DNA of 64,000 bases from Rhizobium sp. FY34 (GCF_005222845.1 NZ_STFZ01000006.1:124001-188000); one strand, 5' to 3'; shown: positions 10,016 through 18,488, counted from the stretch's first letter. Numbers and translations are program-made. The notes: generated by a model not told the origin, from the letters alone.

Positions 10016-10046
10016 GGCCGCGAGAAGAGATAAAAACCTTCCACGG

Positions 10047-10085
10047 GCCGGTTGCGATTTTTCGCCGCCGGCTTTTTTGTTTTTG
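10047..10085 (+). terminator. Intrinsic terminator in the metA leader
   Basis: GCCGG (10047-10051) pairs with CCGGC (10068-10072), with an inner GCGA/TCGC helix and a T-rich loop. TTTTTTGTTTTT follows immediately. It sits between the SAM-II aptamer and the metA start codon, so it is the likely expression platform: premature termination when SAM is bound. The coupling is inferred from order and spacing. Confidence 0.82.
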
Positions 10086-10097
10086 TCGAGTTCGCAA

Positions 10098-11018
10098 ATG
10101 CCGATCAAAATACCCGATACGCTGCCTGCCTTCGATGCCCTCGTCAACGAGGGGGTGCGGGTGATGACCGAGACCGCAGCCGTGCGGCAGGATATCCGTC
10201 CGCTGCAGATCGGGCTGTTGAACCTGATGCCGAACAAGATCAAGACCGAAGTGCAGATGGCACGCCTTGTCGGCGCCTCGCCGCTGCAGGTGGAGTTCAC
10301 GCTGGTGCGCATCGGTGGCCATAAGGCCAAGAACACCTCGGAAGAGCATCTCCTGTCGTTCTACGAGACCTGGGACGAGGTCAAGCATCGCAAGTTCGAT
10401 GGCTTCATCATCACCGGTGCGCCGGTGGAAACGCTTGCCTATGAGGACGTCACCTATTGGAACGAGATGCAGCAGATCTTTGACTGGACGCAGACCAATG
10501 TCCATTCGACGTTGAATGTCTGCTGGGGGGCGATGGCGGCCATCTACCACTTCCACAAGGTGCCCAAGCACGCGCTGCGGGAAAAGGCTTTCGGTATCTA
10601 TCGTCACCGCAATCTCTGCCCGTCCTCGATCTATCTCAGCGGCTTTTCCGATGATTTCCAGGTGCCGGTGTCGCGTTGGACAGAGGTGCGCCGCGCCGAC
10701 ATCGAGACGGTGCCGGGGCTTGAGATCCTGATGGAATCGGAGGAAATGGGCGTCTGCCTTGTGCATGAGAAGAAGGGCAACCGGCTCTACATGTTCAACC
10801 ATGTCGAATATGATTCGACCTCGCTTTCGGACGAGTATTTCCGCGACGTGAATGCCGGAATTCCCATCAAGATGCCCTATAACTACTTCCCGCATAATGA
10901 TGTGTCGCTTGCGCCGCAGAACCGCTGGCGCAGCCATGCGCATCTGCTATTCGGCAATTGGATCAACGAGATGTACCAGACGACGCCTTATGATCCCAAG
11001 GATATCGGCCATCGTTGA
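10098..11018 (+). CDS. metA: Homoserine O-acyltransferase MetA (probable acetyltransferase)
   Basis: This enzyme makes the activated homoserine ester that is the first committed intermediate of methionine synthesis. The 306-residue length is typical. The catalytic Cys142 is in NVCWGAMAA, and His235 and Glu237 are in FNHVEYD. Residue 111 is Glu (GAPVETL). In MetA proteins Glu111 is associated with acetyl-CoA use and Gly111, as in E. coli, with succinyl-CoA, so acetylation is predicted although the family is often named succinyltransferase. The start at 10098 is chosen because it follows the leader terminator and gives the standard N-terminus [17 protein letters not shown] riboswitch precedes it. 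Confidence 0.95.
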   Translation: MPIKIPDTLPAFDALVNEGVRVMTETAAVRQDIRPLQIGLLNLMPNKIKTEVQMARLVGASPLQVEFTLVRIGGHKAKNTSEEHLLSFYETWDEVKHRKFDGFIITGAPVETLAYEDVTYWNEMQQIFDWTQTNVHSTLNVCWGAMAAIYHFHKVPKHALREKAFGIYRHRNLCPSSIYLSGFSDDFQVPVSRWTEVRRADIETVPGLEILMESEEMGVCLVHEKKGNRLYMFNHVEYDSTSLSDEYFRDVNAGIPIKMPYNYFPHNDVSLAPQNRWRSHAHLLFGNWINEMYQTTPYDPKDIGHR

Positions 11019-11051
11019 GAGGTGCAAGCGTTGGGACGGTTTTTGGACGGC

Positions 11052-11327
11052 TTAGCGCCTAGTTTCATTTAACGTGATGTTGATGATTTCAATTTGACTT
11101 GGGCCACGTGGGTTCCGAGGGCTGTTATCTTTTTGTATTCTTGAAAATAAATCTTCAACTGTATCGGAAGATTTTAAGTCGTACGTCTTTGATTTTGTAA
11201 ATACGCGCTGGATTGCATCTCCGTTCTCGCGATCTCTCCCATCTTCTTCCCGCATCAAGATGGTTACGGTAGCAATGTAAATTTTTTCAGTCATTTCCGG
11301 GGGCTTCCTTTTGGTTGTGCCTTTCAT
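11052..11327 (-). CDS. Hypothetical protein, AT-rich orphan ORF
   Basis: I do not recognise this frame. It could encode 91 residues from 11327, or 80 from an internal ATG at 11294 that begins MTEKIYIATVTILM. The product is hydrophilic, with many Lys, Arg, Asp and Asn residues and no signal or membrane segment. Codon use and base composition are clearly more AT-rich than the neighbours metA and galM, and the upstream 190 bases are also AT-rich, which suggests recent acquisition. Neither start has a strong Shine-Dalgarno sequence. It may be a real small gene or a remnant. Confidence 0.45.
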   Translation of the reverse strand: MKGTTKRKPPEMTEKIYIATVTILMREEDGRDRENGDAIQRVFTKSKTYDLKSSDTVEDLFSRIQKDNSPRNPRGPSQIEIINITLNETRR

Positions 11328-11517
11328 TTGGGATGCTTCTTTCTCCGTTTCCAGTAGGTGTGGTGCAATCCCTTCTTGCTGGTGACACCGGAAGGATGAT
11401 TTTTTGAATAAATATTTGCGCTTGTCTTCTGTAGCTACTTGTACCGTTTCCAGATTGCGGTCCGGCTGGAAATAAAGCAGGTTGCAGCCTCAACAGACAG
11501 ACCACAGGACGCATGAT

Positions 11518-12537
11518 ATGACGACGCAGGGCGAAATCTTCGGCACCACCGCGAAGGGCGAAACAGTCTACCGGGTGAAGATTTCAGGCGGCGGGCTGAC
11601 CGCCCATGTGATGACCTGGGGCGCCGTCATCCAGGATCTGCGTCTGGAGGGTCATGATGCGCCGCTGGTGCTGGGTTTCGACAATTTTGACGACTATCCG
11701 AAATATTCCTCCTACTTCGGCGCAACGCCCGGCCGTGTCGCCAACCGCATCGGCAAGGGCAAGTTCACGCTGGACGGCAAGGATTATCAGCTGGAGTTGA
11801 ACCAGAGCGGCGTTGCCCATCTGCATGGCGGCAGCGATGGTCTTGGCAAGACGAACTGGACGATCATCGCGCATGCGGAAAACAAGGTGATCCTGCAGGT
11901 GACCGATGCGGATGGTCGTGGCGGCTATCCCGGCAATTGCACGGTAACGGCCACCTATGAGCTGAAGGATGACGGCGTGTTGAGCGTCATCTACGAAAGC
12001 GTCACCGACCAGCCGACGCTCGCCAATATCTGCCAGCACACCTATTTCAATCTGGATGGTCGCGAGGACATCCTCGGCCACGACATCATGATCGCCGCCG
12101 ACCATTATCTGGAGCTGGATGAGAACCAGGTGCCGACGGGTACGCTCGTGCCGGTCGAAGGCTCGCCGATGGATCTGCGCCAGCTTGGGCCAATGCGCCG
12201 CACCGACGCGGCTGGTGCGCAGGTGGATTTCGACCACAATTACTGCCTCTCGCCGGAGCGTACCGAAAAGCGCTCGGTGGCGCTGGTGCGCAGCATCAAT
12301 TCGGGCGTAGCGCTGGAAGTGCGCACCACCGAGCCCGGCGTTCAGCTCTACTGCGCCTTCAAGCTGAAGCCGACGGTGCCGGGCCTGTCCGGTACGCTCT
12401 ATGGACCTTATGCCGGTCTTTGCCTGGAAACGCAGATCTGGCCGGATGCCATCAACCATCCGGGCTTTCCCAAGGCGGTCTTGCGTCCCGGCGAAGTGCT
12501 GTGCCAGGAAACCGATTACGTGTTTTCCCGCAGCTGA
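11518..12537 (+). CDS. galM: Aldose 1-epimerase (galactose mutarotase)
   Basis: The 339-residue cytoplasmic enzyme interconverts alpha and beta anomers of aldoses. Family hallmarks are GATPGRVANRI (substrate-binding Asn/Arg), HLHGGSDGLGK, the catalytic His in CQHTYFNL and the catalytic Glu in CLETQIWPD near the C-terminus. I used the ATG at 11518, which has AGGA upstream; a start at 11482 would add twelve unconserved residues. It converges with the ureohydrolase gene, only nine bases away. There is no nearby gal operon. Confidence 0.93.
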   Translation: MTTQGEIFGTTAKGETVYRVKISGGGLTAHVMTWGAVIQDLRLEGHDAPLVLGFDNFDDYPKYSSYFGATPGRVANRIGKGKFTLDGKDYQLELNQSGVAHLHGGSDGLGKTNWTIIAHAENKVILQVTDADGRGGYPGNCTVTATYELKDDGVLSVIYESVTDQPTLANICQHTYFNLDGREDILGHDIMIAADHYLELDENQVPTGTLVPVEGSPMDLRQLGPMRRTDAAGAQVDFDHNYCLSPERTEKRSVALVRSINSGVALEVRTTEPGVQLYCAFKLKPTVPGLSGTLYGPYAGLCLETQIWPDAINHPGFPKAVLRPGEVLCQETDYVFSRS

Positions 12538-12546
12538 GGACGTCTA

Positions 12547-13602
12547 TCAGCCCTTGGTTGTTAGAGCAGGGCTGAACACCATCAGGCTCAAGAGTTCGAA
12601 CAGAACCTGCGCGCCAGCATGCGCCGTATTGTGGGTCGCGTCATATTGTGGTGCGACTTCCACCACATCGGCGCCCACCAGATTGATACCCTTCAGGCCA
12701 CGGATCAGTTCCAGCACTTCGCGGGTGGTCAGCCCGCCCACTTCCGGCGTGCCGGTGCCGGGTGCAAAGGCCGGATCGAGGCTATCGATGTCGAAGGAGA
12801 GATAGGTCGGGCCGTGGCCGACAATGGCTTTCGCCTTTTCGATGATGGCCGGAATGCCGAGGCCTGTTACCTCCTCGGCATGGATCACCGTCATGCCGCT
12901 TTCATAGGAAAACTCCCAGAGATATTCGGCCGAGCCGCGAATGCCGATCTGGATCGTGCGTGTCGGGTCCAGCACGCCGTCCAGCACGGCATTGCGGAAC
13001 GGGCCGCCGTGGTGGAACTTCGTCTGGTCGAAGGCGCCGCTGGTATCGCAATGGGCATCGATGTGGATCATGCCGAGCGGTGTTTTCTTGCCCACGGCCT
13101 TCATGATCGGATGGGTGATCGAGTGGTCGCCGCCGACAGCCAGCGGAATGACGCCCGCATCGACAATCTGGTTGAAGCGCTTTTCGATGTCCTCATGGCT
13201 CATTTCCAGCCGGTAGCGGCTGCGCAGCGGGACATCGCCGATATCGGCCACCCGCAGGTCATGCACGGGCGCGCAGCCCAGCACATGGTTATAGGGGCCG
13301 ATGCGATCGATGGACCGCAACGCCCTTGGCCCGAAACGCGAGCCTGGCCGATTGGTGACGCCGAGATCCATCGGCACGCCGGTAATGGCCACCTGAAGGT
13401 CGCCAAACTCCGGGTTTTCGGCCTCGACAGGTAGGTAAGGGGCCGAAAGAAAGGTCGGTACGCCCGCATAGGGTGCGGCGCGGGTGCCGTTCTTGATGAT
13501 CTTTTCACCCACTTTGGCAAAGGCCGGATCGAATATCTCGCCGCCGGCGCTGTCTTCGTATTTGGCTTTGAGAGCCGCCAGTTTGTCTGCGTCGAAACCC
13601 AT
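12547..13602 (-). CDS. speB: Agmatinase/ureohydrolase family protein (paralogue 1)
   Basis: This 351-residue manganese-type ureohydrolase cleaves urea from a guanidino compound, most likely agmatine in the usual annotation. Metal ligands are visible: His160 (GGDHS), Asp182, His184 and Asp186 (HIDAHCD), and Asp271 and Asp273 (SFDIDSLDP). About 60 extra N-terminal residues precede the catalytic domain. That extension and the divergence from the second ureohydrolase at 48900 leave guanidinobutyrase, guanidinopropionase or guanidine hydrolase activity possible, so the symbol is provisional. It is monocistronic and transcribed away from the aminotransferase gene. Confidence 0.85.
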   Translation of the reverse strand: MGFDADKLAALKAKYEDSAGGEIFDPAFAKVGEKIIKNGTRAAPYAGVPTFLSAPYLPVEAENPEFGDLQVAITGVPMDLGVTNRPGSRFGPRALRSIDRIGPYNHVLGCAPVHDLRVADIGDVPLRSRYRLEMSHEDIEKRFNQIVDAGVIPLAVGGDHSITHPIMKAVGKKTPLGMIHIDAHCDTSGAFDQTKFHHGGPFRNAVLDGVLDPTRTIQIGIRGSAEYLWEFSYESGMTVIHAEEVTGLGIPAIIEKAKAIVGHGPTYLSFDIDSLDPAFAPGTGTPEVGGLTTREVLELIRGLKGINLVGADVVEVAPQYDATHNTAHAGAQVLFELLSLMVFSPALTTKG

Positions 13603-13769
13603 TCTGTCTTCCCACCCATGCCTGTCGGCTGATCTGCACGCATTCTGTGCGCTGGCGCCGATTGCCTTGTCTTTCGGCAGTATCGGTTGAAGTTGCGGCT
13701 GAAATCAATTGACAATCGGTGTGCCTCCACCGTTAGTCGGGAGAGTTTTCGTCTCAGGCAGTCCGAACC

Positions 13770-14951
13770 ATGACCCTCTCTCCACCGCGCTTCAATCCCT
13801 ATGTCGAACAGATCTCGCCGCCGCCGGTGCCTGCCGTGCAGGCCTGGGGGCGTGCCTATGCGGGCGACAAGGGGCCGTTGATCGACCTGTCGCAGGCAGT
13901 GCCCGGCTATCCGGCGCATCCGCATATGCTGGAGCTTCTGGGGGAGATGGCCTCGTCGCTTGCCTATACCGGCTATGGACCGATCGAGGGCGATCCGGTG
14001 CTGCGCAAGACCTATGCGGCGCATGTATCGCAGGTTTACGATGCCCCGCTTTTGCCGGAAAATATCCATGTCACATCCGGCTGCAATCAGGCCTTCATCT
14101 GCGCGGCCATGACCGTTGCCGGCGCCGGCGATACGGTGCTGATGACGGAGCCCTTCTATTTCAACCACGAAACGACGCTTGCCATGCTGGGTATCCGCAC
14201 CCGCTTCGTGGCTTGCGCACCGGAGCGTGGCTTCCTGCCACGGGTCGAGGATATTGCCGCAGCACTGACGCCGCAGGTGAAGGCGCTGGCGCTTGTTTCG
14301 CCCAACAATCCGACCGGTGCCGTCTATCCGGCAGATCTCTTGGAGGAGATCTTCACGCTCTGCAAGGCGCGTGGCGTCTGGCTCATTCTCGATGAAACCT
14401 ACCGCGATTTCCTGCCTGTGGCCGGCGAAGCGCCGCATGGCCTGTTTCGGCAATCCGGTTGGGAAGACGGGTTCGTCTCGCTCTATAGTTTCTCCAAGAG
14501 CTTCTGCATTCCCGGCCATCGGCTGGGGGCGATTTCCGCAGGACCCGCTTTCATTGCCCAGGTGGCAAAGATCATGGACAATCTGCAGATCTGTGCACCG
14601 CGTTCCGCTCAGGCGGCCGTAGCGAAAGCCCTTCCTCTGCTTGCCGACTGGCGCGAGGCGAACCGTGTGGAAATCCTGCGTCGCGGTGATGCGCTGAAAG
14701 CCGTGATGGCGAAGCTGCCGCAATGGCAGCTTGCAGCCGTCGGGGCCTATTTCGCATTTGTGCGCCATCCGTTGGCCGGCACGCCTTCCGCAATCGTGGC
14801 GGAGGCGCTGGCAAAGACCTGCGGCGTATCCTGTATTCCTGGCGGTTATTTCGGCGCGGGTCAGGACGATTATCTGCGATTTGCTTTTGCCAATGCGGAT
14901 GTGGAGGGCATTGGCCGGCTGGAAGCGCGGCTTGCCGGCTTCAGCCTCTGA
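13770..14951 (+). CDS. PLP-dependent aminotransferase, class I/II
   Basis: The 393-residue protein is a fold-type I aminotransferase. The Schiff-base lysine is in SFSKSFCIPGHRLG, preceded by the conserved SPNNPTGAVY and ILDETYRDF segments that bind the cofactor. The C-terminal FAFANADVEG contributes the usual Arg-containing substrate region (DYLRFAFA). Such proteins in rhizobia are annotated generally as aspartate- or arylamino-acid-type aminotransferases, and the substrate cannot be assigned. It is divergent from the ureohydrolase gene, with 167 bases between them. Confidence 0.88.
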   Translation: MTLSPPRFNPYVEQISPPPVPAVQAWGRAYAGDKGPLIDLSQAVPGYPAHPHMLELLGEMASSLAYTGYGPIEGDPVLRKTYAAHVSQVYDAPLLPENIHVTSGCNQAFICAAMTVAGAGDTVLMTEPFYFNHETTLAMLGIRTRFVACAPERGFLPRVEDIAAALTPQVKALALVSPNNPTGAVYPADLLEEIFTLCKARGVWLILDETYRDFLPVAGEAPHGLFRQSGWEDGFVSLYSFSKSFCIPGHRLGAISAGPAFIAQVAKIMDNLQICAPRSAQAAVAKALPLLADWREANRVEILRRGDALKAVMAKLPQWQLAAVGAYFAFVRHPLAGTPSAIVAEALAKTCGVSCIPGGYFGAGQDDYLRFAFANADVEGIGRLEARLAGFSL

Positions 14952-14972
14952 TGCGATCGGGCGCCTGGCTCG

Positions 14973-15650
14973 TCACATCAAGGCATGTGCGAGCAGAAAG
15001 ATCAGGCTCTTGACGATCGCATAGATGACGCCGGCGACGAGAAACAGCGAAACGACGCCGAGAGCCGTGCCGAGGGCGATCCATAGGCCATCCCGTTCGA
15101 GAATGCCGAAGGCAATCATGCAGATGGCGAGCGCCGGCAGCATATTGCCAAGCGGGATGGGCAGCGCCAGGATGAGCGCCAGGACAAGGCAGAAGCAGCC
15201 CAGAATCCGCTCCGCTGCCTGCGACGACAGAGCCGGCCAGCGCGGTCGCAGCATGCGCTCGGCGCGGGCAATCCAGGGGTTTGCCTTGTCGATCATCCCG
15301 GCAAAGTCAGTGCGCAGCATGGAGCGGTTGGCAATCAGCTTCGGCAGCCATGGGCTCTGGCCGAGCGCCATCTGCGCCGACAGGAACACCAGGGGGATGC
15401 CGAGCACGGCGGATGTGCCGGGCGGTGTCGGCAGAATGTTCGGCATGGCAAAGATGAACAGCAGGGCGCCAAAGACGCGGTCCTGCATGGTCGCCAGCAG
15501 ATCGGCAACAGAGATACGCTCGCGCGTTTCATCGCCGGCCAGGGATTTCAGAATACTGGAAAAGCTCGTCGGGGCTGTTTCGTGATCATCGCCCGGAGAC
15601 GGTTCATGGTGATGATCGAGATGTGCCGACGGTTCTATGGGTAGGGCCAT
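14973..15650 (-). CDS. exoD: ExoD-family exopolysaccharide/alkaline-tolerance membrane protein
   Basis: The 225-residue inner-membrane protein belongs to the ExoD family, first described in Sinorhizobium for exopolysaccharide production and alkali tolerance. The hallmarks FGALLFIFAMPNILPTPPG and GIPLVFLSAQMALGQ are present, followed by LPIPLGNMLPAL and C-terminal hydrophobic segments; about four to five membrane helices are expected. A His-rich stretch (HLDHHHEP) is near the N-terminus. I chose MALPIEPS at 15650; the frame continues to 15710. The gene follows the DUF2076 gene on the same strand. Confidence 0.87.
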   Translation of the reverse strand: MALPIEPSAHLDHHHEPSPGDDHETAPTSFSSILKSLAGDETRERISVADLLATMQDRVFGALLFIFAMPNILPTPPGTSAVLGIPLVFLSAQMALGQSPWLPKLIANRSMLRTDFAGMIDKANPWIARAERMLRPRWPALSSQAAERILGCFCLVLALILALPIPLGNMLPALAICMIAFGILERDGLWIALGTALGVVSLFLVAGVIYAIVKSLIFLLAHALM

Positions 15651-15743
15651 CAAGCACTCAAGGGACAGCGGGAGTTGCGACAGGATGTGTTCATGAAATG
15701 GCCATGCCATAGAAACATGGCCATTTCGTTACGCAAGCAGCTT

Positions 15744-16340
15744 TTAGAACTGCATTTCGTCCATTCCGGCGTCATCCATGCCGGTATCGTCTTCAGCTGG
15801 CGTTTCGGCCGCCTGGGCCTCGTCGCCGCCCATCATGCCGGCAATCGCGCTGCCGAGCAGCACGCCGCCGGCCACGCCCATTGCCGTCTGTGCCGCACCG
15901 GCGAGGAAGCCGCCGCCGCGTGATGGCTGGCCATAGCCCTGACCCATGCCTTGGGCCTGCTGGCCAGCCCAGGGGTTGCGCGGACCAGCCTGCGGCTGGC
16001 CACCCATTCCACCGGCCATTGCGCCCGGTGCCGACATGCCGCGTGCGACAGGGCGCGGGGTATGGGCGCTGCTGCCGAACAGGCTGGAAAAGAAGCCGCC
16101 GCCGGAGGCCGGCCGGGCCGAGAGCTGGTATTCCAGCTCGTCGATCCGACGCTGTGCCTCATCCAGCGCCTGCTCCTGAACAACGATCGTCTGCGCCATG
16201 AAATAGGGTGCGCCCGGTTGGGAGGCGATCCGGTCGCGGATGAAGTGATCCGCTTCCGGGTCGCGTGGCCCCGATTGGCTCTCGACATGGGAGAGTTTGC
16301 CGAACAGACCTTCGATCGCTTGGCGGTCGTTGTGGTCCAT
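15744..16340 (-). CDS. DUF2076 family protein
   Basis: The 198-residue protein starts MDHNDRQAIEGLFGKLSHVE, the typical DUF2076 opening. A short coiled-coil-like segment (EQALDEAQRRIDELEYQL) follows at about 57-74, then a long Gly/Ala/Gln-rich low-complexity part, a glycine-rich hydrophobic segment (AGGVLLGSAIAGMMGG) and an acidic C-terminus. The family is described as possibly periplasmic or envelope-associated and has no established function. It lies 31 bases downstream of the Bax-inhibitor-1 gene and is probably in the same transcript. Confidence 0.85.
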   Translation of the reverse strand: MDHNDRQAIEGLFGKLSHVESQSGPRDPEADHFIRDRIASQPGAPYFMAQTIVVQEQALDEAQRRIDELEYQLSARPASGGGFFSSLFGSSAHTPRPVARGMSAPGAMAGGMGGQPQAGPRNPWAGQQAQGMGQGYGQPSRGGGFLAGAAQTAMGVAGGVLLGSAIAGMMGGDEAQAAETPAEDDTGMDDAGMDEMQF

Positions 16341-16371
16341 GGATGATGTCCTCCTTCTATAGGGACTGGGG

Positions 16372-17082
16372 TTATTCTTCGCGCTGGCCGGTCAGGCTCA
16401 GCAGAAGCTGGAAGATGTTGACGAAGTTGAGGTAGAGCGACAGCGCACCGAAGACAGCAAGCTTCTGCTGGCTCTCCTGGTCAAAGTTGTCGGCAAACTG
16501 TTCCTTGATGTTCTGCGTGTCCCAGGCGGTGAGGCCGATGAAGACCACGACGCCGATGATCGAGATGGCGAATTGCAGGGCGCTGGAGCCGAGGAAGATG
16601 TTGACGACCGAGGCAATCACCACGCCGATCAGGCCCATCATCAGGAACGAGCCGAACTTCGACAGGTCACGCTTGGTGACATAGCCATAAAGGCTGGTGG
16701 CACCGAACATGGTGGCGGTGATGAAGAAGGTGCGGGCAATGCTTGCGCCGGTGAACACAAGGAACACGGAGGCGAGCGACAGGCCCATCACGGCGCAGAA
16801 GGCCCAGAAGGCCATTTGTGCGGTCGAGGCCGACATTGTCTGGATCTTGAACGAGAAGAAGAAGACGAAGGCGAGCGGGGCAAGCATCACCACCCATTTC
16901 AGCGGGCTCGAAAAGATCGGCACGTAGAGCGCCGGCGTCGAGGAGACGAAGAAGGCGACAAGGCCGGTGATGACAAGGCCAAGGCCCATATAGTTGTAGA
17001 CGCGCAGCATGTGCTTGCGCAGGCTTTCATCGAAAACGGCCTGGGATTGGATGGCCGGATTGTATCCGAAACGCGGATTCAT
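16372..17082 (-). CDS. Bax inhibitor-1/YccA family membrane protein
   Basis: The 236-residue protein has seven hydrophobic segments and family motifs including FGATSLYGYVTKRDLS and GLTAWDTQNIKEQF. The C-terminus reads FGALSLYLNFVNIFQLLLSL. Members are inner-membrane proteins; some bacterial ones act as pH-dependent calcium leaks or interact with FtsH. It starts 20 bases after the anti-sigma stop codon, which suggests cotranscription with the ECF sigma/anti-sigma pair. A second member of the family begins to appear at the right window edge (63917). Confidence 0.93.
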   Translation of the reverse strand: MNPRFGYNPAIQSQAVFDESLRKHMLRVYNYMGLGLVITGLVAFFVSSTPALYVPIFSSPLKWVVMLAPLAFVFFFSFKIQTMSASTAQMAFWAFCAVMGLSLASVFLVFTGASIARTFFITATMFGATSLYGYVTKRDLSKFGSFLMMGLIGVVIASVVNIFLGSSALQFAISIIGVVVFIGLTAWDTQNIKEQFADNFDQESQQKLAVFGALSLYLNFVNIFQLLLSLTGQREE

Positions 17083-17102
17083 GGCGTGCTCCTGTGGTTG
17101 TA

Positions 17103-17876
17103 TCAGTAAAGGGACCGGGCGAGGCCTTCGGCCTCGTCCTTGAGTTTGGATGGGCTCTCGCTGCTGGAGACGAGAGCATAGGCGACGTCGCCGATCTGCC
17201 AGTAGGAGGCCTGAACGGCGCCTGCTTTCAGCAGGGAAACCGGCTGCACGTTGAAGCTTCCGGGGCGCACGGCAAACAGCGACAGGCGGCTATCCTTGCC
17301 GCGCGAGATTGCCATTTCGACGCTTGGCCCGAAGGCGGACGGGAAGATCTGCACGTCGCTGACCGTCCAGTCCTTGGGGATTTCCGGCATCACGATGGCC
17401 GTTGCCGAACGGATCTCGGTCGGGTCATAGCGCGGCGCTTCCGTCTGTGAGGCCATGGTTTCGCGCAGCATGGTAGTGCCATGGGCGCGTATGGCTTCCT
17501 CGACGAAGGCGGGCGCCGGAACCGAGGCCACGACTTCCGACACTGACAGCGGGCCATACTGGTGGCTGAGGCCCCAGCCGATGGCCACCAGTGCCACCGT
17601 TGCGGCAAACCGCTGCAGCGAGCTCAGCATGCGGCCACGCGACAGGGCTGCCTGCAGATGCCGGGCTGCCTCGCGGGTCTGTGGCCGGCCATGGGAATGG
17701 CCGTCTGCCAGCGCCAGGCGCAGCTCGCCCTTGATCGCCAGATCCGCCATGACGCGGGCAGCGATCTCCGGATTGCCCGACAGATAGGCTTCCACATCGA
17801 TGCGGCGGCCAGCATCCAGCTGGTCATCCACATAGGCTTCCACATCGCCGGGCTGTATCGGGTCAACGGGTTTCAT
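17103..17876 (-). CDS. Anti-sigma factor (membrane-anchored)
   Basis: This 257-residue protein has a cytoplasmic N-terminal part resembling zinc-less anti-sigma domains (DVEAYVDDQLDAGRR), one membrane segment at about 90-104 (FAATVALVAIGWGL) and a C-terminal extracytoplasmic domain of about 150 residues. I chose the ATG at 17876 because AAGGGGGG lies just upstream; this start overlaps the ECF sigma gene by 14 bases, consistent with translational coupling and a sigma/anti-sigma pair. No HxxxCxxC zinc motif is seen. Its target is inferred to be the sigma factor encoded immediately upstream. Confidence 0.85.
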   Translation of the reverse strand: MKPVDPIQPGDVEAYVDDQLDAGRRIDVEAYLSGNPEIAARVMADLAIKGELRLALADGHSHGRPQTREAARHLQAALSRGRMLSSLQRFAATVALVAIGWGLSHQYGPLSVSEVVASVPAPAFVEEAIRAHGTTMLRETMASQTEAPRYDPTEIRSATAIVMPEIPKDWTVSDVQIFPSAFGPSVEMAISRGKDSRLSLFAVRPGSFNVQPVSLLKAGAVQASYWQIGDVAYALVSSSESPSKLKDEAEGLARSLY

Positions 17877-18420
17877 CGCGCCCCCCTTCAATCAGTTTCA
17901 GATGGCCGGCGACGCCGCCTTCCGGCAGGCGCCGACCGTTTTCCTCGAATTCGCGCAATCGCGCCCGCGCCCTTGAAACGCGCGACATCAGCGTGCCGAC
18001 CGGGATCGACAGCGCATCGGCGGCGTCCTGGTAGGAGAGGCCTTCGATGGCCACCAGATGCAGCGCATCGCGCTGTTCGGCGGGCAGGGCAAAGAAGGCT
18101 TCACGCAATTGCTTCAGGCGGATCGACTGGTCGGGATCGACCTGATGCACGGTTTCGCTGACATGGGCTGCCGCCTCATGGCGTTCCTTTGTCGAGCGGA
18201 ACCGGCGCAGGCGATCCACATGCGTGTTGTGAACGATGGAGAGCAGCCAGTTGCGCAGGTTGCCATCGCTGTGAAACGTGCTCTTGCGTTCATAGGCTTT
18301 CACCAGTGCATCATGCACCAGGTCTTCCGCATCGTCCGGATTGCGCACGAGCGAGCGGGCATAGCGGCGAAGCGCCGCCAGCTGGTTCAGGACATCGAAA
18401 GGGTGTCTCTTGTCGCTCAT
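17863..18420 (-). CDS. ECF-type RNA polymerase sigma factor
   Basis: The 185-residue protein has only regions 2 and 4, as in extracytoplasmic-function sigma factors. Region 2 includes DAEDLVHDALVKAYE and NWLLSIVHNTHVDRLRR; region 4 includes LPAEQRDALHLVAIEGLSY and the helix-turn-helix IPVGTLMSRVSRARAR. The downstream overlapping gene encodes its likely anti-sigma factor. There is no Shine-Dalgarno sequence before the ATG at 18420, and a candidate ECF-type promoter sits so close that the message may be leaderless. The sequence does not show which signal it responds to. Confidence 0.92.
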   Translation of the reverse strand: MSDKRHPFDVLNQLAALRRYARSLVRNPDDAEDLVHDALVKAYERKSTFHSDGNLRNWLLSIVHNTHVDRLRRFRSTKERHEAAAHVSETVHQVDPDQSIRLKQLREAFFALPAEQRDALHLVAIEGLSYQDAADALSIPVGTLMSRVSRARARLREFEENGRRLPEGGVAGHLKLIEGGRDETR

Positions 18421-18427
18421 GCCCCTA

Positions 18428-18456
18428 TATACGCGCGCCGGTGCGAACTTATTCCC
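18428..18456 (-). promoter_or_regulatory. Candidate ECF-type promoter of the sigma/anti-sigma genes
   Basis: On the minus strand GGGAATAA is followed after a 15-base spacer by CGTATA. The GGAA-type -35 and CGT-type -10 boxes are characteristic of ECF promoters, so the sigma factor may transcribe its own gene. The -10 box ends only seven bases before the start codon, which would give a leaderless or nearly leaderless transcript. Confidence 0.45.
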
Positions 18457-18488
18457 GGCCCCTGTCGATTTTTTTTGATTTTGTCTGC

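Noticed and set aside
13200..14768. 522-codon minus-strand frame across the ureohydrolase/aminotransferase junction
   Set aside because: It overlaps two well-supported genes in other frames and includes their shared promoter region.
17083..17102. ybhL-type RNA element before the Bax-inhibitor-1 gene
   Set aside because: Only 20 bases separate it from the anti-sigma gene, too few for the motif. The upstream region of the second copy lies outside the window.
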